DNA of 64,000 nt from assembly GCA_018822665.1 (NCBI GenBank), contig JAHJJX010000017.1, positions 1-64,000 on the forward strand. Direction: 5' to 3'. Below the pieces are notes generated by a model that worked only from the letters and a program-made list of their open reading frames with translations, was not told the DNA's origin and searched no databases. Positions 38,286 through 46,683 of this stretch are shown here, piece by piece. The translations under genes were made by a program, and so were the position numbers. The first letter of the stretch is position 1. The number at the start of each line of letters is the position of its first letter. The DNA is from a bacterium. Its GTDB lineage: Bacteria > Campylobacterota > Campylobacteria > Campylobacterales > Sulfurimonadaceae.

Positions 38286-38546
38286 ATGATTGATGCTCAA
38301 TACAGAGGTGAAGAAAAATACTCAAAGCTTTCAATAGCTTACGAAGGCAAAGAAGAAGGCAAGTTAGTTTGTTCAACTGTTGAAAAAATAATTGCACAGC
38401 ACACCATACAGCCCGAAACGTATACATGTAATATTTCTAGCGGCAAAGATGTTCTTGTAGTAGAATATCATGCAGATCTTGACCGTGAGGCAGGTGAAAT
38501 ATTTGAAGAAATCTTGAAAGCTTTAAATATTACACATTGTGATTAA
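38286..38546 (+). CDS. small hypothetical protein
   Basis: 86 residues, acidic, beginning MIDAQYRGEEKYSKLSIAYE. A good ribosome site (AAGGAAA) precedes the ATG and TATAAT lies at 38248-38253. No membrane segment or motif recognised. It is followed by the carbonic anhydrase gene after 23 bases and may share its transcript. Confidence 0.65.
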   Translation: MIDAQYRGEEKYSKLSIAYEGKEEGKLVCSTVEKIIAQHTIQPETYTCNISSGKDVLVVEYHADLDREAGEIFEEILKALNITHCD

Positions 38547-38569
38547 TCTTTTATACCTGGAGTTGTAGT

Positions 38570-39226
38570 ATGAATTTAGAAGAATATGCCAAGGGCAACA
38601 AACTTTTTAAAACTTATTTTAAAGAAAATCAAGACTCCTTGTTACGGTTAGTGAAAAGCGGTCAATCTCCAAAAGCCCTTTTTATAGGCTGTTCCGATTC
38701 TAGAGTTATTCCGGATCTTATAGTTCAGTCCAATCCCGGTGACCTTTTTGTCATAAGAAATGTTGGAAATTTTGTACCGCCTTATAAACCAGATGAAGAT
38801 TATCATGCCACTGCTTCAGGCATAGAATATGCCGTAAGTGTCTTAAACGTGCAAGAAATTATTATCTGTGGACACTCCCATTGCGGTGCATGTAGCTATC
38901 TTTATGAAAAGCTAGAAGATCCATCACTCATTCACACAAAAAAATGGCTTGAACTTGGAGAAAGTGCAAAATCTATGGCACTAGTCAGTTTGGGAGTCAA
39001 TGCACCAAAAGAGGAACTCTTAAGATTGACAGAAAGACTTTCCGTTGTGAAGCAAATAGAAAATCTTTTAACGTATCCAAAAGTGAAAAAAAGATTTGAA
39101 GATGGAAACTTGCATATTCATGGATGGTATTATCATATTGAAACAGGCAATATTGAATATTATAATGCGGATACTTATGAGTTTCTACCATTAAAAGATC
39201 TTTTAGAAAGTGATACCAATTTATAA
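38570..39226 (+). CDS. beta-carbonic anhydrase
   Basis: Interconverts CO2 and bicarbonate. 218 residues. Zinc ligands and dyad are visible: Cys and Asp-Arg in IGCSDSRVIPDL, His and Cys in CGHSHCGACSYL. No signal peptide, so cytoplasmic; useful to an autotroph or capnophile. Lies between the small hypothetical gene and fliL. Confidence 0.95.
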   Translation: MNLEEYAKGNKLFKTYFKENQDSLLRLVKSGQSPKALFIGCSDSRVIPDLIVQSNPGDLFVIRNVGNFVPPYKPDEDYHATASGIEYAVSVLNVQEIIICGHSHCGACSYLYEKLEDPSLIHTKKWLELGESAKSMALVSLGVNAPKEELLRLTERLSVVKQIENLLTYPKVKKRFEDGNLHIHGWYYHIETGNIEYYNADTYEFLPLKDLLESDTNL

Positions 39227-39281
39227 AATTTTATAAATTTTGATATACTAACAAAATAAATTTATAGTATAAAGGTTCTAT

Positions 39282-39845
39282 ATGGCTAAGCAGGAAAGTG
39301 CCAATCAAGAAGAAGTACCGGTAGAAAAAAAATCCAGTAATATGTTAATGATAATTATTATAGTGGTTTTAATATTAATTATACTTATAGGTGCTGTGGT
39401 CGCGATTTTATTAATGGGTGGAAATGATGAAGTGGTTCAGCCGCAAAACAATGCACCTCAAGTAAAAGAAAAACAAGCATCCTCTCAACCAAGAAGGTCT
39501 TCTTCTAGTGATGATTTAGAAGACACAAGACAACTCAGCGATATAGGTATATTGTATCCTCTTGATACTTTTACTGTTAATTTAAAAAGTGATGCCGGTC
39601 GCCGTTATTTAAAAGCAACGATGTCTCTTGAACTCGAAGGAAAAGAGCTTAGCTTAGAGCTTGACAGCAAAGCCCCTGTTATTCGAGATAGAGTTATTAG
39701 AATTTTAACTTCTAAAACACTCGAAGAAATCTCTTCCAAAAAAGGAAAACAAAAAGTGTCTGAGCAAATTATGGATACTCTCAACGCCATGATTTCAGAT
39801 GGCAAAATTAAAGGTATCTACTTTACTGAATTTGTCATTCAGTAG
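39282..39845 (+). CDS. fliL: flagellar basal body-associated protein FliL
   Basis: 187 residues: a short cytoplasmic tail, one transmembrane helix (about 20-47), a linker and a periplasmic FliL domain beginning YPLDTFTVNLKSDAGRRYLKATMSLEL. FliL stabilises the stator around the motor. The last codons (GAA TTT GTC ATT CAG TAG) coincide with one end of an 81-base direct repeat, so the 3' end of this gene is the likely insertion site of the element that follows. Confidence 0.93.
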   Translation: MAKQESANQEEVPVEKKSSNMLMIIIIVVLILIILIGAVVAILLMGGNDEVVQPQNNAPQVKEKQASSQPRRSSSSDDLEDTRQLSDIGILYPLDTFTVNLKSDAGRRYLKATMSLELEGKELSLELDSKAPVIRDRVIRILTSKTLEEISSKKGKQKVSEQIMDTLNAMISDGKIKGIYFTEFVIQ

Positions 39846-39907
39846 ACTAATTTTTTCAAAAATCATCAAATCTCTCCAAGCCCCCTTAAATGGGGCTTTT
39901 CTCATGT
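39827..39907 (+). repeat. left direct repeat (attL-like)
   Basis: Begins T plus GAATTTGTCATTCAGTA (39828-39844) and ends beyond the terminator hairpin. Matches 48663-48743 with six differences. A shorter related copy, GAATTTGTCATCAGTA, is at 49402-49417 before acpS. Confidence 0.8.
39878..39898 (+). terminator. fliL terminator
   Basis: Arms AAGCCCC and GGGGCTT around CTTAAAT, then TTTTC. The same hairpin recurs at 48714-48734. Confidence 0.8.
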
Positions 39908-39955
39908 TACACTATCATCAGATTTAATCGTAAAAAGTCAGCTTTTTTCATATCT

Positions 39956-39975
39956 GGCGGACTTTTAGCGGACTT
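39956..39975. repeat. paired GCGGACTT words near left end
   Basis: GGCGGACTTTTAGCGGACTT: two direct GCGGACTT copies 11 bases apart, as at 48564-48582. Candidate recombinase arm sites. Confidence 0.55.
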
Positions 39976-39989
39976 AAAAGTGAGATATT

Positions 39990-40117
39990 ATGACAGTATT
40001 AAGCCCAAGAATAGCAACTACTCAAGCAGGAATTTTTATAAAGAAGTTATAAATGATGAAAATAAAGTAGTTGATAAGGTCTTTATTATTAGATATAAAG
40101 ACGAAATTGCACATTAG
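39990..40117 (+). pseudogene. N-terminal stub of a tyrosine recombinase/integrase
   Basis: The ATG at 39990 opens MTVLSPRIATTQAGIF, then the frame is lost by what looks like a one-base deletion in a T-run and continues as YKEVINDENKVVDKVFIIRY before a TAG at 40117. Together this resembles the N-terminal Arm domain of Campylobacterota phage-type integrases (RIAxxQAGIYYKE...KVFIIRYKDE). The catalytic domain is absent. Recognition is from memory of that family. Confidence 0.6.
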
Positions 40118-40142
40118 TAACTATGCTACACACATAGATACA

Positions 40143-40150
40143 CCCCCCCC
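40143..40150. repeat. C8 homopolymer upstream of the large lipoprotein
   Basis: Eight consecutive C in otherwise AT-rich intergenic DNA, 97 bases before the GTG start of the 1430-residue lipoprotein. Tracts of this length slip readily in Campylobacter and Helicobacter and switch genes on and off. Confidence 0.6.
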
Positions 40151-40247
40151 ACCTATTTGAATATTAATTACAATATAGCATTAAATATAACATAAATAAT
40201 GTATCATTTGGTAATTTAGTTAAATTTTATTCAAATAGGAGAGTATA

Positions 40248-43200
40248 GTGTTAAGAAGCTATATATTGGTAGTGGCAACTTTATTTGCCTTGGTTTTTAG
40301 TGGATGTAGTGGTGGAGGCAGTGGCTCTTCATCTGATGGTGGAGTGCCTGACAGTAGTGTCTCAAGTGTGACTATTTCAGGTTATGCTGAAGATGATCCT
40401 ATTCCTGATGCAAATGTAAGTTTGTACGATGATAGTGGAAATATTATAAAAACAGCAAAAACGGATGAGAATGGTCTTTATAACTTAGATGCTGCACTAG
40501 AAAAAGATGCTGTTTATTATTTGAAAGTTGTAGGGGTTTTATATAGTAAAGAAATTACTATGAATAGCATTTTAAACTTTGATGGTAATAATACAACCGT
40601 TCATACAAATCCTCTAACAGAATTGAAATATCAACTTGTTAAAAATAATGGTAAGTCTATTGATGAAGCAGAGGCTTTGATAAGAGAGTATTTTAATATT
40701 TCAAATGGACAGTCTTTAGAAAACAATAGATTTTCTACTACTGATACAGCTTACATTGGTATGAAAAGTGTTGCTGAAATTTATAATGGAACTTTACCTG
40801 TAGATGCGATAGCAAAAATCAAAGAAGATATTATCGCAAATGCTTCACATGATACCAATCAAACAAAAGATTTTGCTTTTAGAAGTTTGGTAAAAAAAGA
40901 GATTGAGCTAGATGTATCATCTACAAGTTTAGCTTTGGGTGAAAGTGTAACAGTTAGTATATCGGGAATAGATGAACTAAATGAAAATTTTACATTAAAA
41001 TGGACAGGATTAGCTGACGATGTAAATGGTACTGATTTGTCAAAAACATTTACGATAAATGATTTTGCTCAAGATGTATATGTAGGAACATCACTTTATA
41101 AAGTGGACGGAAATACAAGTACGCTTGTCTCATCAGCTTCTGCTGTAGTTAATTTTTACAAAGAATTGGAAGAACAACACTTAACTGTAACTGATAATTC
41201 TGTAGATAATAACTTTACTGCTGGGGAAAATCTTAACATAACTATACCTGCTGGAGTTGTTGGCAGTGGAGAAACGATCAAGATAGTAGAACAGCAAACA
41301 AATTCTGATACTTCAGTTGCACAATTTAGTATTGATGCAGGAAGTGCAACAGATGGTAATATCACTTTCAGCTATAAATATGACCCTTACTTGGTATCTG
41401 ACCCAAGAAGTTTACAAATCACTATGCAAACGGAAAGTGGACCGAAGGTTTTAAATGTTAGTGAGATAGATTATGTCAATCATATTGTTAAATTTGATTT
41501 AGTAATATCGCAAACTATCTCAAGAAGTGCTTCTGACCATCGTTATAGAGTTATTATTGATTTATTAAAAAAAGTACCAACTGCAGATGATGCTGAAACC
41601 TTATATGTCAGATATATGTCATATATAGAGAAGATTCTAGCACACACTAATAGCAATAATAATGCTCTTGATAGTTTGAAAACGAATCAAATTCTCACTA
41701 ATATTAAAGGAAATTTAGGAAAAGAAAAGTTTATTGCACTTATGCAAAAAAAATATGAAAAAGATGGTGTAAGTGAATACAATTATGATTTATTGGCAAC
41801 AGCAATTAATTATATAATAGCTGCAGATTCTGCAGAACTTATGTTTAATTCTAATGTATCATGGGCAGAAGCTAAAGATGCTTCTTATAATTATAAGAAT
41901 AATAATTGTCGCACTAATAATCAGACAACCTCAACTCTTCCATATTGTTCGGACTTAAAAAAGTTATATGAAGATAAACTTAAAGAAGCAGATAAGGTAT
42001 TATCAGCATGGGTTGGAAACGCGAAACTAACCCCAGGGCAAACTTCTTTTTTAAAAATTGCTAAAATGATTACAAACCAAGCAATTATACTCAAATCTTG
42101 GGAAGGAACTCCTCAATTTGTAACAACAAAGTTAGGACAGCCTAATGCTAGATACGAAATTTTGAAAAACAATCTCATAGGATTAACTGATGGAGAGATT
42201 AATGCTATTGTCGATGCTAATGCAGATGAAGACATGACAGGTTATTATGTCCAGTCATTGACTAATTCAATAGCAATGATTTTAAATGGATCATTAAAAT
42301 TTAATTTTACAAATTTAGCTGTTGGTTTTGCGGTTAATCGAACATTTGACATATTAAAGTATAACTTAACAGCTAGTAATAGAAATGCAACTTTCCCATT
42401 AATTTTGGGTATTTCAAAGGATTATACTAAGTTAAATTATAGTAATGCAAAAATGACAATGGCGGATGGCTTTACTAAAACTGAGTTTTTAAATTTTGCA
42501 TTTCCTGATGGTCTAACTGGAATGGAAAACACCTATAGAGACTACATTTTAAATGCTCCGGATTATTATTTAAATACTGATAATAACTCAATAGGTCAAA
42601 GTAGGCTTAGTTCTAGTCTAGATCCTAACAAAAGATTTGAAAGAGCATTCTTGAAAATGGATACTCTTTTTACACTACCAATTCCTGACTATGATAGCAC
42701 TAATGATTGTAACTATAACCCTGGACCTGGATGTGTGCTATATCCTACTTCTAATCCATATGAGTCATATCATAATAGTGGTAATTTGCTAAATCCTTAT
42801 GAAAGAGCGTTTGTTTATACTGGATTTAGATATATGTATGGAGATACTGAAGCAAAAAAGCAATTTGATTATTTGCTGGATGGTTCCATCATGATAGCAA
42901 AGAGCATATTGTTTGCTGTTAATGAGATTTCGAAAGAAGATGTTGTTGATAATTTTTCTTTGTTGACTGGAGAAGGTTCACTATTAGGTGGTAATGCTGG
43001 TGATATAAGAATTAAGTCAAATTTAGATAGTTCTCTTTTTCAAGAATTTAAAAATAAGTGGTTTAATATTTGGTATTCATATAGTACTCCAAAAATTAAT
43101 AATTTTAAAAATGTATCTTCATATCAAACATTAATGGAAACTGCAAAGTTAAAACTTACAAACGCACAACTTGAAGCTTTAAATATCAAAAAAATAAAAG

Positions 43201-44540
43201 TTGAAACTTATGGTGTTGGGTTGCAATATGATTCAAATGATAATGCTTGGACGATTAATGAGAGTGATAAAGTAAATGATACATTTGAAGCAACACGAAA
43301 TATCAATGATATGTTTACTTATGACAGTAGTCTAGGAAAAAATGTACTTTCATTTGCAACACTATTTAGTAATGAAAACTTTACACAGTTTGATGATAAA
43401 CTCGTGGGGCTAAAGATAACTCTTGTTTTTGAAAAAGATGGAAGAGACAAAGTATTAAGCAGTGATTTTGTGTTTACAACATTATCAGATACTGAAAACC
43501 TAATAGATACAAACTTTACAGGTGCTACACTTATCAGTAATGTAAAAGATGCCTCTACAAATGAACCGATTCAAGGTGCTTTTGTGACAGTTACTCCAGG
43601 GGGACTTTCTAGTCTTACAGATACAAATGGGAACTATGAAGTATCAAACCTTGCAGCGGGAGAATACACAATCATAATCTCTAAAGAGGGATATGCTCAA
43701 ATAGAAGCGGCTGTAACATTAGAAGAGGATGAAACAAAAGTTTATGAAGCTAGTTTAAGCATAGGCGATGATCAAGCTAACGACTATGGTACATCTACAG
43801 TAACCATAAAGGATGCTTTTAGTGGAAATGTACTTACTGATGGCTACATAAAAGTAAGAGCTGGTCAAAATAATAATAATGGTGAAGTTATAGAAGAGTA
43901 CAATAGTGATGGCAATAGTGCTGTTGAAGTGTCACTTTTTCCAGGTACATACACTATAGAGGCAGGTGCAAATGGATATACTAAGGCATACACTACTGTT
44001 ACAATCTTAGGTAATAGCAATGAAAATAAAACTATATCCATCTCTCCAGTTTTATCAGCTGATCAAACAAGAAGTGTACTTTCTTGGGGAGAAACACCAA
44101 GGGATTTAGATAGTCATTTAGTGAAAAAAGTTGATGGGGAGGAGCAGTACCATATTTACTATGGAAATAGAAATCCATCTAGTGCTGATGCAAATCTTGA
44201 TACAGATGTCACTTCAGGCTATGGTCCGGAAACTGTAACAATAAACAATATTGATGCAAATGCAGTTTATACTTACTATGTATATAACTTCTCAGGTGGA
44301 GAAGGAAGTGTTTTACCTAACTCTGGTGCTAAAGTAGATGTCTATTTCGGAGATAACTCAAGAACTTTTTATGTACCAAATGAAGAGGGTAGGTACTGGA
44401 AAGTATTTGAGATAGTGAATGGCGATATTGTTCCGTGTACATCAAATTGTATAGCTGATGATACAAACACTTTGATTAGAAATTTAAATAGAAACTCAAA
44501 TGAGTTTGATATATTTAAAAATTTACCTGCAAAACAATAA
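40248..44540 (+). CDS. giant surface lipoprotein with repeat and YfaP-like domains
   Basis: 1430 residues, GTG start with AGGAGAG seven bases upstream. Lipobox LVFSGC gives an acylated Cys near 20, then a Gly/Ser linker. A carboxypeptidase-regulatory-like beta domain (ISGYAEDDPIPDANVSLYDD) follows at about 45-130. A long middle part (about 430-1090) has no family I know. Two more such domains (about 1100-1185 and 1190-1270: NEPIQGAFVTVTPGG, then LTDGYIKVRAG) precede a C-terminal DUF2135/YfaP-like domain (LSWGETPRDLDSHL, GYGPETVTINN). It looks like a cell-surface or outer-membrane display protein. Low GC, no 11-mer copies. Followed by propeptide and protease genes. Confidence 0.75.
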   Translation: MLRSYILVVATLFALVFSGCSGGGSGSSSDGGVPDSSVSSVTISGYAEDDPIPDANVSLYDDSGNIIKTAKTDENGLYNLDAALEKDAVYYLKVVGVLYSKEITMNSILNFDGNNTTVHTNPLTELKYQLVKNNGKSIDEAEALIREYFNISNGQSLENNRFSTTDTAYIGMKSVAEIYNGTLPVDAIAKIKEDIIANASHDTNQTKDFAFRSLVKKEIELDVSSTSLALGESVTVSISGIDELNENFTLKWTGLADDVNGTDLSKTFTINDFAQDVYVGTSLYKVDGNTSTLVSSASAVVNFYKELEEQHLTVTDNSVDNNFTAGENLNITIPAGVVGSGETIKIVEQQTNSDTSVAQFSIDAGSATDGNITFSYKYDPYLVSDPRSLQITMQTESGPKVLNVSEIDYVNHIVKFDLVISQTISRSASDHRYRVIIDLLKKVPTADDAETLYVRYMSYIEKILAHTNSNNNALDSLKTNQILTNIKGNLGKEKFIALMQKKYEKDGVSEYNYDLLATAINYIIAADSAELMFNSNVSWAEAKDASYNYKNNNCRTNNQTTSTLPYCSDLKKLYEDKLKEADKVLSAWVGNAKLTPGQTSFLKIAKMITNQAIILKSWEGTPQFVTTKLGQPNARYEILKNNLIGLTDGEINAIVDANADEDMTGYYVQSLTNSIAMILNGSLKFNFTNLAVGFAVNRTFDILKYNLTASNRNATFPLILGISKDYTKLNYSNAKMTMADGFTKTEFLNFAFPDGLTGMENTYRDYILNAPDYYLNTDNNSIGQSRLSSSLDPNKRFERAFLKMDTLFTLPIPDYDSTNDCNYNPGPGCVLYPTSNPYESYHNSGNLLNPYERAFVYTGFRYMYGDTEAKKQFDYLLDGSIMIAKSILFAVNEISKEDVVDNFSLLTGEGSLLGGNAGDIRIKSNLDSSLFQEFKNKWFNIWYSYSTPKINNFKNVSSYQTLMETAKLKLTNAQLEALNIKKIKVETYGVGLQYDSNDNAWTINESDKVNDTFEATRNINDMFTYDSSLGKNVLSFATLFSNENFTQFDDKLVGLKITLVFEKDGRDKVLSSDFVFTTLSDTENLIDTNFTGATLISNVKDASTNEPIQGAFVTVTPGGLSSLTDTNGNYEVSNLAAGEYTIIISKEGYAQIEAAVTLEEDETKVYEASLSIGDDQANDYGTSTVTIKDAFSGNVLTDGYIKVRAGQNNNNGEVIEEYNSDGNSAVEVSLFPGTYTIEAGANGYTKAYTTVTILGNSNENKTISISPVLSADQTRSVLSWGETPRDLDSHLVKKVDGEEQYHIYYGNRNPSSADANLDTDVTSGYGPETVTINNIDANAVYTYYVYNFSGGEGSVLPNSGAKVDVYFGDNSRTFYVPNEEGRYWKVFEIVNGDIVPCTSNCIADDTNTLIRNLNRNSNEFDIFKNLPAKQ

Positions 44541-44579
44541 AACTATAGAGTCATTTATATGGCTCTACATGGAGATAAA

Positions 44580-44966
44580 ATGAAAAGAACTTTTTTAATC
44601 ATCATGACACTTATTCAAGTTGGATGTGCAAATGACAATTACTACTATAAAAACAATCAAAAAGTAACCATTACTCCTAGCAATTCTATCTCAAGAAGCA
44701 ACTCAAATATAGATTATTATCAAGACAACCAAGGGATAGTTTTAGGCGTTACAGATAAGTTAATAGTAAAACTAAAAGACGATAAAGAGCTAGAACAAAT
44801 CTTAAATGAATTTAACCTAACACTAGAAAAAACTCTAAATAAAAATCTCTATCTTTTAAAAACTTCAAATAAAAACTTAACTGTAGATATATCAAATAGA
44901 CTCAGTGAAAAAGAAGATATAGAGTACTCTCATCCTGACTTTATCAAACAAAGAATGAGCAGATAA
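44580..44966 (+). CDS. stand-alone subtilisin-propeptide-like lipoprotein
   Basis: 128 residues from the ATG at 44580, which has GGAGATAAA before it; an earlier in-frame ATG at 44559 lacks such a site. Lipobox IQVGC, then a low-complexity linker and a segment KLIVKLKDDKELEQILNEFN up to EKEDIEYSHPDFIKQ. That is the pattern of the N-terminal propeptide (I9/fervidolysin type) of subtilases, which normally folds and inhibits its own protease. Here it is a separate protein, five bases before the protease gene. Confidence 0.65.
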   Translation: MKRTFLIIMTLIQVGCANDNYYYKNNQKVTITPSNSISRSNSNIDYYQDNQGIVLGVTDKLIVKLKDDKELEQILNEFNLTLEKTLNKNLYLLKTSNKNLTVDISNRLSEKEDIEYSHPDFIKQRMSR

Positions 44967-44971
44967 CCAAT

Positions 44972-46546
44972 ATGATTAAAAAAGTTTTTTTACCTTTTAT
45001 AAGTAGTCTGATTTTGATAGGTTGCGCGGAAAGTGGAGGAGGCGACAGCTCTACTCCACCTGCAGATCCATCAGATGATATCGGCTCAAACACACCAAAA
45101 ACTGTGACTTCTATTCTTATCGATTTGCAAATTAGCGGAGTATCGTATAGTTGTGGTGAGTATAGCGGACTTACAAATATAAATGGAGAGTTTCAGTGTC
45201 TAGAGGATTCAACAGTAGACTTTTCTATAGGTGGTATCACACTTGGAAGTGCAACTGTAACTTCATCAAATCAGTACATTACCCCAGCAAGATTGTATGG
45301 ACTTGCAAGCAACAATATCACTGATACAAGAGTTCTTAATTTTATTCAATTAGTTCAGTCACTTGATAGTGACGATAACGCAACAAACGGTATAGATATC
45401 AATCAAACTACAAGAGAAAACTTTATAGGCTATAGCCTTGATATTGCAAATGCAAATACTACAGAACAAGATGCTGACGATGCTGTAACAAACATAGTAG
45501 GCAAAGCTTTGGTACCAAAAAATGAAGCATTAGAGCATTATATTGATACTTTAGAAAATATTTTAGATGTTACACTGGAAAACGAACCTTACTACTCACA
45601 GCAATGGTACCTAGACTACAACGACACCATTTATACACAAAATGCTATAGATGAAAATGCACATATAAATGTCCAAAATACTCTTAGAAGCTATAGTGGC
45701 AAGGGGATTAAAATAGCTATCATTGATGATGGGCTAGATACTATTCATGAAGAGTTAGAGGGTGCAATATCAAACACGTACGATATAGTTACAAAAACTT
45801 CCAATGTATCTCACACAAATCAAAGTGACTATCACGGTACAGCAATTACAGGAATAATAGGAGCAAGGGTAAACTCAAAAGGTATTGCCGGTATTGCAAG
45901 TAAATCTCAAATCATATTTTTAAAACATAAAGAAAACATGAGTGATAGTGACACTATAGAACTTTTCAACAAAGCAGAGGAGTTTGGTGCAGATATTATA
46001 AACTGCAGCTGGGGTACTTACGATGTCTCACAAAGTGTAAAAGATAAAATTGTAGATTTAGCAAACAATGGAAGAGATGGAAAAGGAACATTAATAGTTT
46101 TTGCGACAGGTAATAACAACCAAGATATGGGGAATGATGAGTCTTCTATACCTGAAGTGATAGCTGTTGGTGCAACCGATAAAAATAACTTAAGGGCATG
46201 GTATAGTAACTATGGAAAAAATCTAGATGTAGTAGCTCCTGGAGGATACAGTATTGGGATTACTACATTAGATCCAATGAATAGCAACGGATTAGCATCT
46301 ATGGATTACAATTATCTTTTATACAATGATTCTAACTCATTTATAGGTACATCCGCAGCTGCTCCTATTGTCAGTGGAGCAATAGCACTATTGCTTGAAA
46401 AAAATCCAGGCTTAACAAGAGTTGAGGTTGAAAACATCTTAAAAAATAGTAGTGATAAAATAGGAAACTTGTCTTATGAAGAGGGTAGAAATGATTACTA
46501 TGGATATGGGAAGATAAATTTAGTAAAAGCAATGCAAGATTTATAG
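44972..46546 (+). CDS. subtilisin-like serine protease lipoprotein (S8)
   Basis: 524 residues. Lipobox LILIGC (Cys 18). An N-terminal beta domain (about 45-200: GVSYSCGEYSGLTNINGEF, FSIGGITLGSA) of a type seen in bacterial surface proteins precedes the S8 catalytic domain. The triad is visible: D252 (IAIIDDGLD), H288 (YHGTAITG) and S461 (GTSAAAPIVSG); the oxyanion Asn is in ATGNNNQD. No propeptide is fused; the preceding gene supplies a likely one. All three lipoproteins run in one direction with small gaps, so the protease may process the large lipoprotein or another surface target. Confidence 0.9.
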   Translation: MIKKVFLPFISSLILIGCAESGGGDSSTPPADPSDDIGSNTPKTVTSILIDLQISGVSYSCGEYSGLTNINGEFQCLEDSTVDFSIGGITLGSATVTSSNQYITPARLYGLASNNITDTRVLNFIQLVQSLDSDDNATNGIDINQTTRENFIGYSLDIANANTTEQDADDAVTNIVGKALVPKNEALEHYIDTLENILDVTLENEPYYSQQWYLDYNDTIYTQNAIDENAHINVQNTLRSYSGKGIKIAIIDDGLDTIHEELEGAISNTYDIVTKTSNVSHTNQSDYHGTAITGIIGARVNSKGIAGIASKSQIIFLKHKENMSDSDTIELFNKAEEFGADIINCSWGTYDVSQSVKDKIVDLANNGRDGKGTLIVFATGNNNQDMGNDESSIPEVIAVGATDKNNLRAWYSNYGKNLDVVAPGGYSIGITTLDPMNSNGLASMDYNYLLYNDSNSFIGTSAAAPIVSGAIALLLEKNPGLTRVEVENILKNSSDKIGNLSYEEGRNDYYGYGKINLVKAMQDL

Positions 46547-46683
46547 TTTATTTGGTAGTGTTCAAGATTCTGTGGGAGTGTTAAAAATTTCGTGTCAGTC
46601 TGATAAAATACTATCAAGGATCATTTTTTGATATTCTCCAATTAAAAACTGCTCTTTTGTTTCTTGTAACAACATATTTATAT

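Larger units (their letters stand above)
39846..40247. other. 402-base stretch after fliL
   Basis: Contains the fliL terminator, the paired GCGGACTT words, the integrase stub, the C8 tract and the leader of the lipoprotein gene with AGGAGAG before its GTG. Confidence 0.6.

Noticed and set aside
39890-40117. A 75-codon plus-strand gene after fliL
   Set aside because: It starts inside the terminator and runs through the paired GCGGACTT words; the protein is better explained as an integrase stub in two frames.
46552-46610. Terminal fragment of an IS256-type element downstream of the protease gene
   Set aside because: The word pattern (TGTTCAAGATTCTGTG, AAAATTTCGTGTC) is suggestive, but I cannot find the partner end or any transposase codons.
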